Origin: UBA668 sp043721915 | Lineage (GTDB): Bacteria; Actinomycetota; Acidimicrobiia; Acidimicrobiales; Ilumatobacteraceae | NCBI GenBank assembly: GCA_043721915.1 | Contig: JAYSPV010000091.1 | Span: 1 to 32,394 of the forward strand | DNA: 32,394 nucleotides | Direction: 5' to 3' | Part shown: positions 1 through 9,365 of the stretch, piece after piece | How the letters are laid out: every line of letters starts with the position of its first letter | How positions within the stretch are numbered: the first letter of the stretch is position 1 | Position numbers and translations under genes: made by a program | Notes under the pieces: generated by a model | Told to the model about the DNA's origin: nothing | Database searches by the model: none | What the model saw: the letters and a program-made list of their open reading frames with translations, nothing else

Positions 1-3000
1 GTCATCGAGGTCGTAGGCGGCATCCACGGTGCTGGTGTTCGACACAGTGATCTGATAGCTGATGGTGTAGGTGCCGTCGCCGTTGGCGACCGGTGAACCG
101 ATCACCGCCTTGTCGATCGCCACTTGCGGAATCGCCGCACACGCGTCGTCGACAAGGTCGTTGCCGTTGTGTGTCAGCGTTGCACCGTTCAAGAACCCTG
201 TGCCGGTCTCACCCTCATCGAGCGAACAGTCACGCGCACCCGACGTCACCGTCAACGGAACACTCGCAACCACCACCACCCGATACGTGTGGGTGGTGTC
301 GGCATCGATGCTCTCGTCCTCGACCACCATCACGTCATCGAGCCCGTCCCAGCCGGCGTTGACACTGATGTCACCAGGAACCGTATTCGAGATGACCGCA
401 GACTCCGAACTCACACCCTGCCCGAACATCAGACCGTCGTCCAGGTCGTAGGTGGTGGCCACCGACCCGACATTGACCACATCGATGTCGTAGGTGATCG
501 TGAACGTGCCATCACCGTTCAGTTCGGAATCGACCAACCGCTTGGTGATCGTCAGTACCGGCAACGGCGCACACGCATCATCAGAACCCGTCTGACCGTT
601 CACCGTGACGGTCGCACCATTCAACAACCCGGTACCGGTCTCGGTGCGACCGAGACTGCAATCCGCGGCATCGGTAGCCAGATCCACCGGCACCACCACA
701 TCCACCGACACCTGATAGGTGTGCGACACACCCACACCGATCGCCTCACCGGTCACGATCGCTGTGTCAGCAGCACCATCAAACCCTGTGTTGGTCACGA
801 TCGTGTTCGGCACCGTGTTCGACACCGACACCGAACCCGCCACCACCGTGACACCCGTGCCGAACTGGAACGCGTCGACCAGGTCGTAAGCCGTCGACGC
901 ATCACCGTCATTGGCCACCGTCACGTCATAGGTCACCGTGTACGTGCCATCACCATTCGCGACCGGCGAACCAACCAACGACTTGGTGATCGTCACCGAC
1001 GGCAACGGCGCACACGCGGCGTCCGATTGATCCTGACCATTCATCGTCACCGTGGCCGAGTTCAACAACCCGGTACCGGTCTCACCATTACCGAGCGTGC
1101 AATCACCCGCAGACGAACTGAGATCCATCGGCACCGACACACGCACCACGACCTGATACGTGTGCGACACACCCGCAGCGATCGCCACGCCCGACACGAT
1201 CACCTTGTCGGCCGCACCATTGAAACCGGCATTCGTGACGATTCCCGTCGGCACCGTGTTCGTCACCGACACCGAACCAGCAACCACCGTCACCCCGGCA
1301 CCGAAATTGAACGTATCCGACAAGCTGTACACCGTGGCGGCAGTGCTGTTGTTCGCGACCGTGACCGCATACGTCGCCGTGTACGTGCCATCGCCATTCG
1401 CGACCGGGGCACCACCGACCAACACCTTGTCGATCGTCACCGACGGCAACGGCGCACAATCCGAATCGGACTGTGTCTGACCGTTCATCGTCACCGTCGT
1501 CGAGTTCAAAGTACCGGTGCCCGACTCCCCCTGGGTCAGCGAACAATCACCCGCCGCCGGCGGCGTCGCGAACGGCACATCAACCCGAACAACCACCCGA
1601 TACACATGACTGACACCCGCACCGATCGACTGATCGGTCACCACGCGGACCACACCCGCACCGTTCCACAACGCATTGGTCGAGATCGAGCCCGGTGTCG
1701 TGTTCGACACCGACGCCGACACCACCGTGATACCCGCACCCAACGCCAAGGTGTCGTCGAGGTCGTAACGCGTTGCGACCGTCGACGGGTTCGCCACCGT
1801 CACGTCGTAAGTGACCGTGTATGTCCCATCACCATTCGGTGTCGAACTGACCACCGTCTTGTCGATCGTGACCTGTGGCAACGGTGCACACGCATCATCC
1901 GTCAGGGTCCCACCGCTGTAGGTGAGCGTCGCCGCGTTCAACGTGCCCGTGCCGGTCTCACCCTGATTGAGCGTGCAGTTGCGTGCCGACGTCGTCACCG
2001 TCAACGGCAGCGACACATCCACCACGATCCGATACGTATGCGACGCACCGACCGCGATCGGCACGCCTGAGGCGACCAGCGCGACGGTGGAACCATTCCA
2101 CGCCGGGTTCGTCACGATCAGATTCGGGCCCGGACCGGGCACCGTGTTGGACACCGCCACCGAACCAGGCACCACCGTGATACCGGTACCGAAGTTGAAC
2201 GTGTCGTTCAAGTTGTACGTGCCAGGCCCGCCGGTGTTGGCCACGACGATGTCATACGCAACCCTGAACGTGCCATTGCCATTCGCGATCGGCGCACCCG
2301 CCACATCCTTGGTGATCGACAACAACGGGAACAGATCGACACCGGCGGTGTCGGCCGCCCTCAGCGCCGCACCTGTCGCGTCGGTCGCGTTCACCGTCGC
2401 GGTGTTCGGCAAAATCGCAGCAGCAATGTTGGTCGTGGAACACGTCCACGACAACGACGTCCCGACCGCCATCAACGCCAACCCGGCCAGCGTGGCCGAG
2501 GTTCGGGCACACGCGGACACCAGCGGGTCGGTGACGACCACGTTCGACAGCGGCTGCTGACCGGTGTTGGTCACCACGATCCGCCACAGCACATTCGAGC
2601 CCACCGCCACCGTGATGAACTCGCTCGCCGGGCCCACGCCCGGCACACCATCCACCGACCAACCGCCCGTACCGACCGCTGCGTTCGCCGCGCACGACCC
2701 ATTGGCCAGCGTGCAGACCTCCTTCTCGATCGAGATTCCCGACGGGGCGAGCAGACCGATGTCAACGGTCAAGTTGGTGAAGGAATCGCCGACCCCGTCC
2801 TGCATCGGCAGCGCGAACGTGTTGTCGTTCAGCGGTTCGTTGCCGAGGTAGAACGTGCCCACGGTCGTGTACGACAACGTGTGCACGCGGCTAACGACCC
2901 CGCCGGCGACCACGCCACCGGCACCCGCGACCGCATCCTGCGAGACGTCCTGGTTCTCGTCCTGCGCACCCTGCGGCGCAGTGACGCTCCACCCGCCGAG

Positions 3001-6000
3001 CGCGCCTGCGGGAGCGAACTGCGCGGCCGGGATGCGCACGAACACGCGAGGCGCTCGCTCACCCCCTCCGATCGCAGGCCAGTAGGCCTCGACCAATGGG
3101 AACAGATAACGGCCGTTCGCGTCGGTGACCGTCGACAACATCAACGTGTCATCACCACCACCGACCACGCCGTCGGCCCCAGCTTCCCACACCTGCACCG
3201 GCACACCGGCCGGCCCCAGCTGGTCGGTGCCCGCCGTGTAGCGGCCATCTGCGTTCAGATCTGCGAACAGGAAGTCGCCCACCGAGAACGCGAGGATGCG
3301 AACGGTGGTCTGGTTGGACAACAGCGGGATCCGCACAGTGGCGTTCGGAAGGGTCACTTCGTTTGCCGAGCCGACCACGCGGTTCCCGTACACGTCGCCT
3401 GCCGTGTTGCCGTTGGCGGCGATCGTGAAATTGATCGACACGGTGGAGAAAGTGGTGGAGCTGTTCTGCAGGGCTGCGCCGAGCACCGCGCGGAACGCGG
3501 TGACGTTCGCCAGCGACGTCGGGCAGGAACCAGCGCCCTCGACCAGCGTGAACGACACGCCGTTGAAGCTGCACCACGTGTTCGTCACGACGTTCGGGTC
3601 CTGGCTCACCGTCGCCGGCGGGTCGGCGGTGTAGGTGTAGGTCATCGGCGCCACTGGCGTGCCCGCAGCGTTCGGCCAGATGGCAGTGGGAACCGCCGTC
3701 AACGTGGACGTACCGTCGAAGTCCGAGGCCGGCGTGCGCGTGGCACCGACGCCGCTCGGACCGTCACCGATGTACGGCAGCACCTCGATGAACTGCAGAC
3801 CGGTGAACGCGAACGCCGGCGAGGAGTTCCGGGCGCCGATCGTGTACACCTGCGTGTCGTTGTGACGGTCCACCGTGGCGTCGACCGACTTGCTGATGCT
3901 CAGCTGGCCCGGCGACGTGAGCGTCACCGTGTGCTGGTCGAAGGCGGTGTTCGTCACCAAGGTACTGAGCAGCGTCCGCACGGTGGTGACGTAGGTCGAC
4001 GGTGAGGCCGCGAGCAATGACGATTGGGTGCACACCCGGAAGTCGGGCTGCGTATACACGCCGGCGGCGCTGGACACCAGATTGGTGACGGTCCACTGCA
4101 GCCGCGTCCCGCCGTTGAGCACCTGGGTGGGTGCAATGCCGCCGAGTACCGCCGAGCACGCGGGGTCGTAGGTGAGGCCCGCCGGCACGTCGAACTGCAT
4201 CTCGAGCGTGGACAGGGTCTCCTGCTGGCCGGTCTGCGACACCAACCGAGGCAACACCTCCCAGACCACCGGCAGCCCGAGGAAACCGTTGCCGTTGGCG
4301 CTCACCGCGGCCGGAGCGGTGCCGATGCCGCTCACGGTCACCGTACGGGCATCGATGGCCACAAGCGCACGGACCAGCGTGACGCGATCGCCGCTGTCGG
4401 TGAAATTGAATTCCGTTGTCGAGCCGGGGGGCGACGGGATGTAGGTGGCGGGCGCCACCACGTCGGCGAGGCCGAAATCGCGGCTGACCCGGGCGTCCAT
4501 CATGTCGGGCAGCACCGTGCCGGCGAGGATGGTCTGGCCGTTGTCGGGGCCACCGTTGAACGTGTCGCGTGCCTGCAGGAGGAATTGGGAGTCGAACAAC
4601 GAGGTCGAGCTGAACGTCCCGTCGGACCCGAACCGCTCCGTCGGGTCGACGCGGGTGACGAGCACGGCGTTCACTGCGTCGATGCCGCCGGGCACGAGGG
4701 TCGGGTCGCTCTGCCAGCCGCCGACCGGCGTGGTGGTGGTGCAGTTCCGCGCCGCTGTCTGCAGCGCCGACCATTCACCGGGATAGCGGGCGTTGGCCAT
4801 GATCGCACCGGTCACCTGGTCGATGCCGGTGAGATCGAAGTGACCGAACTGGAACTGGTAGTCGGATGCGGTGTTGTTGGGGTTGGCCGGCGTGTTGGTG
4901 ACGGAACGGACCCACGCCCAAGTGTTGGCCGGAGCACCCGGATAGACGCTGTTGGCCTGGACCAGCCGTTGCGTCTGGTTGTCGAACACATCGCAGTACC
5001 GCGGGTTGTAGTAGGAGACTTCACCGTCCGTGCTCGCTCGCATTCTCACGGTGTAGATCTTGTTGGCAGAAACATTGCCCCCGCCCCGGTTCGAGTCGAC
5101 GCCGGGCTGGGTGAAGCCGGGCAACAGTGCGACGGCGGTGTTGCCTGCGTTCCATGCGGTCGACGCGGTGTCGTTGATCGTCTTGAAGAACCTCGTGGTC
5201 GAGGCCAGGCCCGGCGTGTTGGTGGGGATCTGGATGTTGTCGTAGTTGCGGGCGAGGCCCGGGTAGACCAGCTGCGAGCTGAACGCGATCGCGTCCTGGC
5301 AGTGGGCGGCCGAGGTGATGTCGGCGACGCTGTACGGGTTGACGCTCGACGAGCAGTAGCCCGGCTCGAGCGTGCCCGCGCCGTTGTTGTTGGTCTGGCC
5401 CGAGATACTGACCGGGTTGAAGTCACTGACCCGCGCGACGAGCCACGAGTTCGCGCCGTTGTTGCTGTTGCCCACGATGCCGTCGAGCCGGTCGAGTTCG
5501 GTGTACGGCACGAACACCGGCACCAAATAGGTGCCGTTGAAGTACGTGTTGGGCGGGAGCGGGGGGTTGTTGGCTACGCTGCCGAACACCGTCGCAGTCG
5601 GGATGAAGTTCATGCTGGTCAATGTGACCGTGTACGGCGACGTGGCGACTGATGGATTGGTGCGGGCGACGTCACACGTACCGACAAAGTTCTGCGGGTT
5701 GGTAGGAGAACCGGTCTGAGGCAACCACGCGCCGACGCCGCCCCCGGTGGGGCAGGTGGTTCGCTGCGCATACCACTCGATCGGCGCCCCGGTGAACGGC
5801 GCCGTCTGGCCACCGGTGGTGGGGAACAAGTCGAGTTGCACCGTCGCCGGCAGCACCATCGGTTCGTTGCTCCTCGTGCGGGAGAAGACGCCGATCTCCG
5901 CATTGAAGCTCACGCCGCGCAGCGACGGGGTGGCCGGGTTGTTGTCGTGGTCGAAGAAGATCGTGGAGTTCGCGAGCGTGGGGCCGATGGCCGCGACCGC

Positions 6001-7011
6001 CTCGTACTGGAACGCCGCGGTGATCGTGAACGTGTCCACCACCGACGCTGACGGAACGGCGAGGGTGCCGGTGGTCACCGGAAGCGTCGTGGCGTTGCCG
6101 CCGTTCACCAATGCATTCGATGCATAGGACCGAGCGGTCGACGTGAACTGCGACCCGTTGGCCCCGTAGACCCTCGCCGTGGACGCCACCAGCTTGGCCG
6201 AGCCGGTCGCCAACGTCCCCAGGTTGCAGATCAACGTCACCGAGCGATCGGCGTTGAACGTCACCCGGTTGAGCGGGCTCCCGGCGCCGTTGCAATCCGC
6301 GGGGATGGGGACCGAAGCGATCGTTGCGCCGGCTGTGGGCACGAAGGTCTGTTCGAAGACCACGTTGGTCAGCGTGCCCGGCCACGTGCCCGCTTCGGTG
6401 TTGGACACCGCCACCGACCAGTTGAACCTCACCGTGTCCTGCGAGCGCACCAGCAGGTCGGTGGCGGAACAGTCGGAACCGTTCACCGGGCAGACCGCAT
6501 CGTACGGCGCCGTACCGGACTCGTACCCGGGTATGCCCACCCGACCCAGCGACGCCACCCACGAGGGCCGCGCCGCCGCATTGATCTGCGTGCCGGCCAC
6601 CACGTTGGTCGCCTCACCGACCGCGGGCGTGACCGGCACGATGTCGTTGTCGGCGCCGCCGACGGTGACGATGTACTGCGCCGGCAGCGACACCGACACC
6701 CGGAACGGGCCCGTGAGAAGGTTGGGCGCCGAGATCGTGAACGAGTAAAGGCCGGTTTGCGGGGTGACGATGGTGGCACCCACCTGCACGTTGGCCGCGT
6801 TGAACAGCGACACCGATGCCGCTAGCAGGCCGTTCTCCGTGCCGTCGTTGACGCCATCCGCATCAGCGTCGAGCCAGACGAGACCGTTGATCTGCGTGGC
6901 CGTCGGCACAACGGGCAGCGTCGCCGCCACAACCCGCCCCACCGACACCAGACCCAGCAGCAACCCAACGACGGCGACCACCGCGCCGAGCCGCTCACAA
7001 GACCTTCTCAT
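1..7011 (-). CDS. Giant secreted repeat surface protein (SdrD_B-like and DUF11-like Ig domains), 3' end outside window
   Basis: One frame stays open from ATG at 7011 to the left edge (2337 codons), so the gene is partial. The N-terminus is a signal peptide: MRRS, then a hydrophobic core to about residue 30. Residues 38-125 form an SdrD_B-like domain with a calcium-type DADADGVND loop. Residues 195-320 and several later stretches have the VSNT / NVV pattern of DUF11-like Ig folds. A second SdrD_B-like domain (VGDFLFADLNADGR) starts near residue 1243. Another Ig-like unit spans 1455-1550. From residue 1566 a module of 144-150 residues repeats tandemly, five complete copies plus part of a sixth. 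Each copy has ITK or IDK, NGDGTYTVTYD, VSNTVPG, HTYR, an NC or DCSL cysteine and a DDACAPLP cysteine, the last two probably disulfide-bonded. The protein is likely a cell-surface or adhesion protein. Its anchor is not visible. Substrate or partner unknown. Confidence 0.88.
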   Translation of the reverse strand, partial: MRRSCERLGAVVAVVGLLLGLVSVGRVVAATLPVVPTATQINGLVWLDADADGVNDGTENGLLAASVSLFNAANVQVGATIVTPQTGLYSFTISAPNLLTGPFRVSVSLPAQYIVTVGGADNDIVPVTPAVGEATNVVAGTQINAAARPSWVASLGRVGIPGYESGTAPYDAVCPVNGSDCSATDLLVRSQDTVRFNWSVAVSNTEAGTWPGTLTNVVFEQTFVPTAGATIASVPIPADCNGAGSPLNRVTFNADRSVTLICNLGTLATGSAKLVASTARVYGANGSQFTSTARSYASNALVNGGNATTLPVTTGTLAVPSASVVDTFTITAAFQYEAVAAIGPTLANSTIFFDHDNNPATPSLRGVSFNAEIGVFSRTRSNEPMVLPATVQLDLFPTTGGQTAPFTGAPIEWYAQRTTCPTGGGVGAWLPQTGSPTNPQNFVGTCDVARTNPSVATSPYTVTLTSMNFIPTATVFGSVANNPPLPPNTYFNGTYLVPVFVPYTELDRLDGIVGNSNNGANSWLVARVSDFNPVSISGQTNNNGAGTLEPGYCSSSVNPYSVADITSAAHCQDAIAFSSQLVYPGLARNYDNIQIPTNTPGLASTTRFFKTINDTASTAWNAGNTAVALLPGFTQPGVDSNRGGGNVSANKIYTVRMRASTDGEVSYYNPRYCDVFDNQTQRLVQANSVYPGAPANTWAWVRSVTNTPANPNNTASDYQFQFGHFDLTGIDQVTGAIMANARYPGEWSALQTAARNCTTTTPVGGWQSDPTLVPGGIDAVNAVLVTRVDPTERFGSDGTFSSTSLFDSQFLLQARDTFNGGPDNGQTILAGTVLPDMMDARVSRDFGLADVVAPATYIPSPPGSTTEFNFTDSGDRVTLVRALVAIDARTVTVSGIGTAPAAVSANGNGFLGLPVVWEVLPRLVSQTGQQETLSTLEMQFDVPAGLTYDPACSAVLGGIAPTQVLNGGTRLQWTVTNLVSSAAGVYTQPDFRVCTQSSLLAASPSTYVTTVRTLLSTLVTNTAFDQHTVTLTSPGQLSISKSVDATVDRHNDTQVYTIGARNSSPAFAFTGLQFIEVLPYIGDGPSGVGATRTPASDFDGTSTLTAVPTAIWPNAAGTPVAPMTYTYTADPPATVSQDPNVVTNTWCSFNGVSFTLVEGAGSCPTSLANVTAFRAVLGAALQNSSTTFSTVSINFTIAANGNTAGDVYGNRVVGSANEVTLPNATVRIPLLSNQTTVRILAFSVGDFLFADLNADGRYTAGTDQLGPAGVPVQVWEAGADGVVGGGDDTLMLSTVTDANGRYLFPLVEAYWPAIGGGERAPRVFVRIPAAQFAPAGALGGWSVTAPQGAQDENQDVSQDAVAGAGGVVAGGVVSRVHTLSYTTVGTFYLGNEPLNDNTFALPMQDGVGDSFTNLTVDIGLLAPSGISIEKEVCTLANGSCAANAAVGTGGWSVDGVPGVGPASEFITVAVGSNVLWRIVVTNTGQQPLSNVVVTDPLVSACARTSATLAGLALMAVGTSLSWTCSTTNIAAAILPNTATVNATDATGAALRAADTAGVDLFPLLSITKDVAGAPIANGNGTFRVAYDIVVANTGGPGTYNLNDTFNFGTGITVVPGSVAVSNTVPGPGPNLIVTNPAWNGSTVALVASGVPIAVGASHTYRIVVDVSLPLTVTTSARNCTLNQGETGTGTLNAATLTYSGGTLTDDACAPLPQVTIDKTVVSSTPNGDGTYTVTYDVTVANPSTVATRYDLDDTLALGAGITVVSASVSNTTPGSISTNALWNGAGVVRVVTDQSIGAGVSHVYRVVVRVDVPFATPPAAGDCSLTQGESGTGTLNSTTVTMNGQTQSDSDCAPLPSVTIDKVLVGGAPVANGDGTYTATYAVTVANNSTAATVYSLSDTFNFGAGVTVVAGSVSVTNTVPTGIVTNAGFNGAADKVIVSGVAIAAGVSHTYQVVVRVSVPMDLSSSAGDCTLGNGETGTGLLNSATVTMNGQDQSDAACAPLPSVTITKSLVGSPVANGDGTYTVTYDVTVANDGDASTAYDLVDAFQFGTGVTVVAGSVSVSNTVPNTIVTNTGFDGAADTAIVTGEAIGVGVSHTYQVSVDVVVPVDLATDAADCSLGRTETGTGLLNGATVTVNGQTGSDDACAPLPVLTITKRLVDSELNGDGTFTITYDIDVVNVGSVATTYDLDDGLMFGQGVSSESAVISNTVPGDISVNAGWDGLDDVMVVEDESIDADTTHTYRVVVVASVPLTVTSGARDCSLDEGETGTGFLNGATLTHNGNDLVDDACAAIPQVAIDKAVIGSPVANGDGTYTISYQITVSNTSTVDAAYDLDD
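117..2316 (-). repeat. Tandem protein-coding repeats, five units of about 0.44 kb
   Basis: The start of each unit (the Ile of ITK or IDK) lies at 2316, 1866, 1434, 990, 549 and 117 on the minus strand, giving unit lengths of 450, 432, 444, 441 and 432 bases. All are multiples of three, so the frame is kept. The sixth unit is cut by the window edge. The same bases recur (for example GGCAACGGCGCACAC on the plus strand in several units), so repeat number could change by recombination and short-read assembly could miscount it. Confidence 0.85.
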
Positions 7012-7044
7012 AGCTGATCCCACCCTCAGTAGCACGCGAGCTGG

Positions 7045-7071
7045 CGCAGTTGACGCAGTTGACGCAGTTGA
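7045..7071. repeat. Three perfect tandem copies of CGCAGTTGA
   Basis: A 9-base unit repeats three times without mismatch, 34-60 bases upstream of the ATG of the giant surface protein gene. A fourth, imperfect copy (CGCACAGTGA) follows. It sits where a promoter or activator site for that gene would lie. It could equally be a short slippage repeat. No known regulator motif is recognised. Confidence 0.6.
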
Positions 7072-7355
7072 CGCACAGTGACGCCCGCGTGAGGCTAGCC
7101 CGCGGCCATCGCGTCTATGGACCATTCGGCCCTTCGTCGTGTCAGTCATGTCCTGATGACTCGACGGCGACCTCGCGATGACGCAGAAACTTCGAACCAT
7201 CCACACCTGAGCCAAACCCTCACGCTCTACTTCACCCTTCGCGGTGGTCCCGTCCAGATGACGCCACCTCACGCGACGCTGACGCACGACCATCGGGGAA
7301 CCTGACGCGGCACACCGCACAGCAGGTGACGGAGGATGAGCCCCGAGAGCCCGCC
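7072..7355. other. Non-coding stretch between divergent genes
   Basis: About 0.4 kb separates the divergent starts at 7011 and 7423. After the 9-base repeats the segment holds only small ORFs without a ribosome site or recognisable product. No RNA gene or transposon end is seen. Regulatory structure is concentrated at its right end (7356-7416). Confidence 0.5.
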
Positions 7356-7378
7356 AGTTGTGTCGGCGGACACTAACT
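7356..7378. promoter_or_regulatory. Inverted repeat, candidate operator upstream of the PPOX/CCD operon
   Basis: GTGTC (7360-7364) and GACAC (7369-7373) form a perfect inverted repeat around GGCG. It is extended by AGTT on the left and AACT on the right with one extra base. It lies 33 bases upstream of the -10 hexamer of the 7423 gene. The cognate regulator is unknown. Confidence 0.45.
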
Positions 7379-7416
7379 TACCGCTAGTAGCTTTTCCCCA
7401 ACGCTCGTGTTACGTT
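7375..7416 (+). promoter_or_regulatory. Composite promoter of the PPOX/CCD operon, leaderless type
   Basis: AACTTAC (7375-7381), five bases, GTAG (7387-7390), fourteen bases, then TCGTGT and the -10-like TACGTT (7411-7416). Exactly six bases separate the hexamer from ATG at 7423, the geometry of a leaderless actinobacterial transcript. The same blocks at the same spacing occur before the binding-protein gene at 11834-11875. Confidence 0.55.
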
Positions 7417-7422
7417 CCTGCG

Positions 7423-7914
7423 ATGGCCGACGACTACGAAGACTTGACCGAATGTGCTCTCTCCCCGGAGCTCGAGCAGCAGCTCGTCGAGACCCAGCGT
7501 GAGTGCGTCTTCATGTGGACCAACAATGCCGGCGAGGCGTTCGGCGTGGTGATGTCGTACCTGCCCAAGGATGGCAAGTTCTGGCTCACCGCGGCTGAGC
7601 GCAGAGCACGGATCTCGGCAATCCGCCGCTTCCCACGGGCCTCGTTGTGCATCAACAGCACCGGCACCAAGATCGGTGGCGGCAAGACCGTGACCTACAA
7701 GGGCTCGTGCATCGTGCACAACGACCGCGAGACCAAGGACTGGTTCTACCCCGAGTTCTCCAACGGGCTGCGCCCGGGTAACCCCGAGGCGGCGAAAGCG
7801 TTCCAGACCTTCCTCGACTCGCCGCACCGCGTCGTCATCGAGTTCGTCCCCGACTACACGCTCAGCTTCGATGCGAGCCTGATGTGGGCCCGCTCGCCCG
7901 AAGCCGTCAAGTAA
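7423..7914 (+). CDS. PPOX-class / F420-type FMN-binding split-barrel protein
   Basis: A 163-residue protein. The fold signature is a pyridoxamine-phosphate-oxidase-like split barrel: residues 20-45 (CVFMWTNNAGEAFGVVMSYLPKD region), FWLTAAERRARISAIRRFPRASLCI and a later VTYKGSCIV strand. Members bind FMN or F420 and act as cytoplasmic oxidoreductases or flavin carriers; the substrate cannot be read from sequence. The frame is open to an upstream ATG at 7336, but a -10-like TACGTT placed six bases before ATG 7423 argues for the shorter, leaderless form. It is the first gene of an apparent operon: the carotenoid oxygenase starts 36 bases after its stop. It may supply or consume reducing power for the oxygenase pathway (inference). 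Confidence 0.8.
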   Translation: MADDYEDLTECALSPELEQQLVETQRECVFMWTNNAGEAFGVVMSYLPKDGKFWLTAAERRARISAIRRFPRASLCINSTGTKIGGGKTVTYKGSCIVHNDRETKDWFYPEFSNGLRPGNPEAAKAFQTFLDSPHRVVIEFVPDYTLSFDASLMWARSPEAVK

Positions 7915-7950
7915 TCCAACCCCAGTCCGTACGCACCCAGGAGCATCACC

Positions 7951-9300
7951 ATGACCACCACCGAGAATCAGACCAAGTGGCACCTCCGGGGCAACTGGGC
8001 CCCCGTACTCGACGAGCTCACCGTGCCCGACCTGCGCGTCACCGGCGCCATCCCTCCCGAGCTGCAGGGCACCTACCTGCGCACCGGCCCGAACCCGGCC
8101 TCGGGCAGCTCGGATCACTGGTTCTTCGGCGACGGCATGATCCACGGCATCCGCCTCGCCAACGGTAAGGCCGAGTGGTATCGCAACCGGTTCGTGCAGA
8201 CACCGAACATCGACGACCCGCTCGACGACCCGATGGCCGGCATGGGCGACCTCACCCGCGGCACCGCCAACACGCACGTGATGCCGCACAACGGCGAGAT
8301 CCTGTGCCTCGAAGAAGGCCACTGGCCGTGGCGCATCGACAACCAGCTCAACACGTTGGGCGTGCAGAACTACGGCGGCGCCCTCACCACCTCGATGACG
8401 GCACACCCGAAGGTCTGTCCGGTGACCGGCGAACTGCTGGCGTTCAGCTACCTCGCGATGGAGCAACCGTTCCTCCACTACATCCGAGTGGGCGCCGATG
8501 GCGAGCTGAAGCAGTTGGAAGGGATCGAAATCCCCAACATGGTGATGATGCACGACTTCCAGGTCACCCGGAACTACGTCATCTTCATGGACCTCCCCGT
8601 CTGCTTCAACCTCGGCGCACTCGAGGGTGGCTTCCCCTTCCAGTTCAATCGCGACGCGGGCGCACGCCTCGGTGTCATGCCGCGCAACGGCACCAACGCC
8701 GACGTCCGCTGGTTCGAGATCGAGCCCTGCTACGTGTTCCACGGCGTCAACTCGCACGAGAAGGGCGACACGATCGTGATGCACGTGTCGCGCCAGCCCG
8801 AGGCGTTCGGCAGCAGCAACGACGACTACGCCGAGGTCGGCCGGCTGTGGAGCTGGACCATCGACCTCGCCAAGGGAACCGTCACCGAGCAGCAGCTCGA
8901 CGACCGCCCCGGCGACTTCGGCCGCGTCGACGACCGGATGATCGGCCTCGACGCCCGCTACGGCTACGTGATGGCGATGGGTGGCGAAGGCAACGCCGAG
9001 GAGCCGGTGTACGGCTCGGCGTTCTGGAAGTACGACCTGCACAACGGCACCTGCCAGGAGCACCAACTCGGCGCTGGTGTGCGCGGCGCCGAGCCGGTCT
9101 TCGCACCGGCGAGCGAGACCTCGGGCGAGGATGAGGGCTGGGTGATCAGCCTCACGCACGACACGAACACCGACGAGTCGCGCCTGCTGATCATCGACTC
9201 GCACGACTTCACCGGCACGCCCACCGCCATCGTCCACCTGCCGCGCCGGGTGCCGTACGGCGCCCACGGCAGCTGGGTGCCCGACCGCATTCTCACTTGA
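7951..9300 (+). CDS. Carotenoid oxygenase (RPE65/CCD family), paralogue 1
   Basis: A 449-residue non-heme iron dioxygenase of the family that cleaves carotenoids, apocarotenoids and lignostilbenes at a double bond. The four iron-binding histidines are present: H152 in TAHPKVCPVTGE, H201 in MMHDFQVT, H264 in YVFHGVNS and H439 in GAHGSWVP, spaced as in a seven-bladed propeller. The N-terminal LRVTGAIPPELQGTYLRTGPNP block and FFGDGMIHGIRL are also typical. AGGAG eight bases before ATG supports the start. No signal peptide. It stands between the split-barrel gene and a second paralogue, so it is probably cotranscribed. Substrate unknown: a family member from this alone could take a carotenoid, a stilbene or another conjugated alkene. 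Confidence 0.92.
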   Translation: MTTTENQTKWHLRGNWAPVLDELTVPDLRVTGAIPPELQGTYLRTGPNPASGSSDHWFFGDGMIHGIRLANGKAEWYRNRFVQTPNIDDPLDDPMAGMGDLTRGTANTHVMPHNGEILCLEEGHWPWRIDNQLNTLGVQNYGGALTTSMTAHPKVCPVTGELLAFSYLAMEQPFLHYIRVGADGELKQLEGIEIPNMVMMHDFQVTRNYVIFMDLPVCFNLGALEGGFPFQFNRDAGARLGVMPRNGTNADVRWFEIEPCYVFHGVNSHEKGDTIVMHVSRQPEAFGSSNDDYAEVGRLWSWTIDLAKGTVTEQQLDDRPGDFGRVDDRMIGLDARYGYVMAMGGEGNAEEPVYGSAFWKYDLHNGTCQEHQLGAGVRGAEPVFAPASETSGEDEGWVISLTHDTNTDESRLLIIDSHDFTGTPTAIVHLPRRVPYGAHGSWVPDRILT

Positions 9301-9365
9301 GCACACCGAACATCCGACCGAACAACACCCACTCCACCGGGGAACCCAACCGAAAGCAGATGATC

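Noticed and set aside
124..2070. Plus-strand ORF of 648 codons rich in Arg and His
   Set aside because: It is antisense to the giant repeat protein. The periodic His/Arg/Thr composition is the reverse reading of the repeats, and there is no ribosome site or family signature.
2881..5652. Plus-strand ORFs of 374 and 542 codons (2881-4005 and 4024-5652)
   Set aside because: Both are antisense to the giant gene; composition is typical of the third frame in GC-rich DNA, with no domain.
7117..7305. 62-codon plus ORF in the non-coding stretch
   Set aside because: No ribosome site, no homology that I recognise, and ordinary chance length for GC-rich DNA.
7384..9306. Minus-strand ORF of 640 codons
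   Set aside because: Antisense to the split-barrel and carotenoid-oxygenase genes, which have clear motifs and a ribosome site. The Val/Ala/His/Arg mix is a GC-frame shadow.
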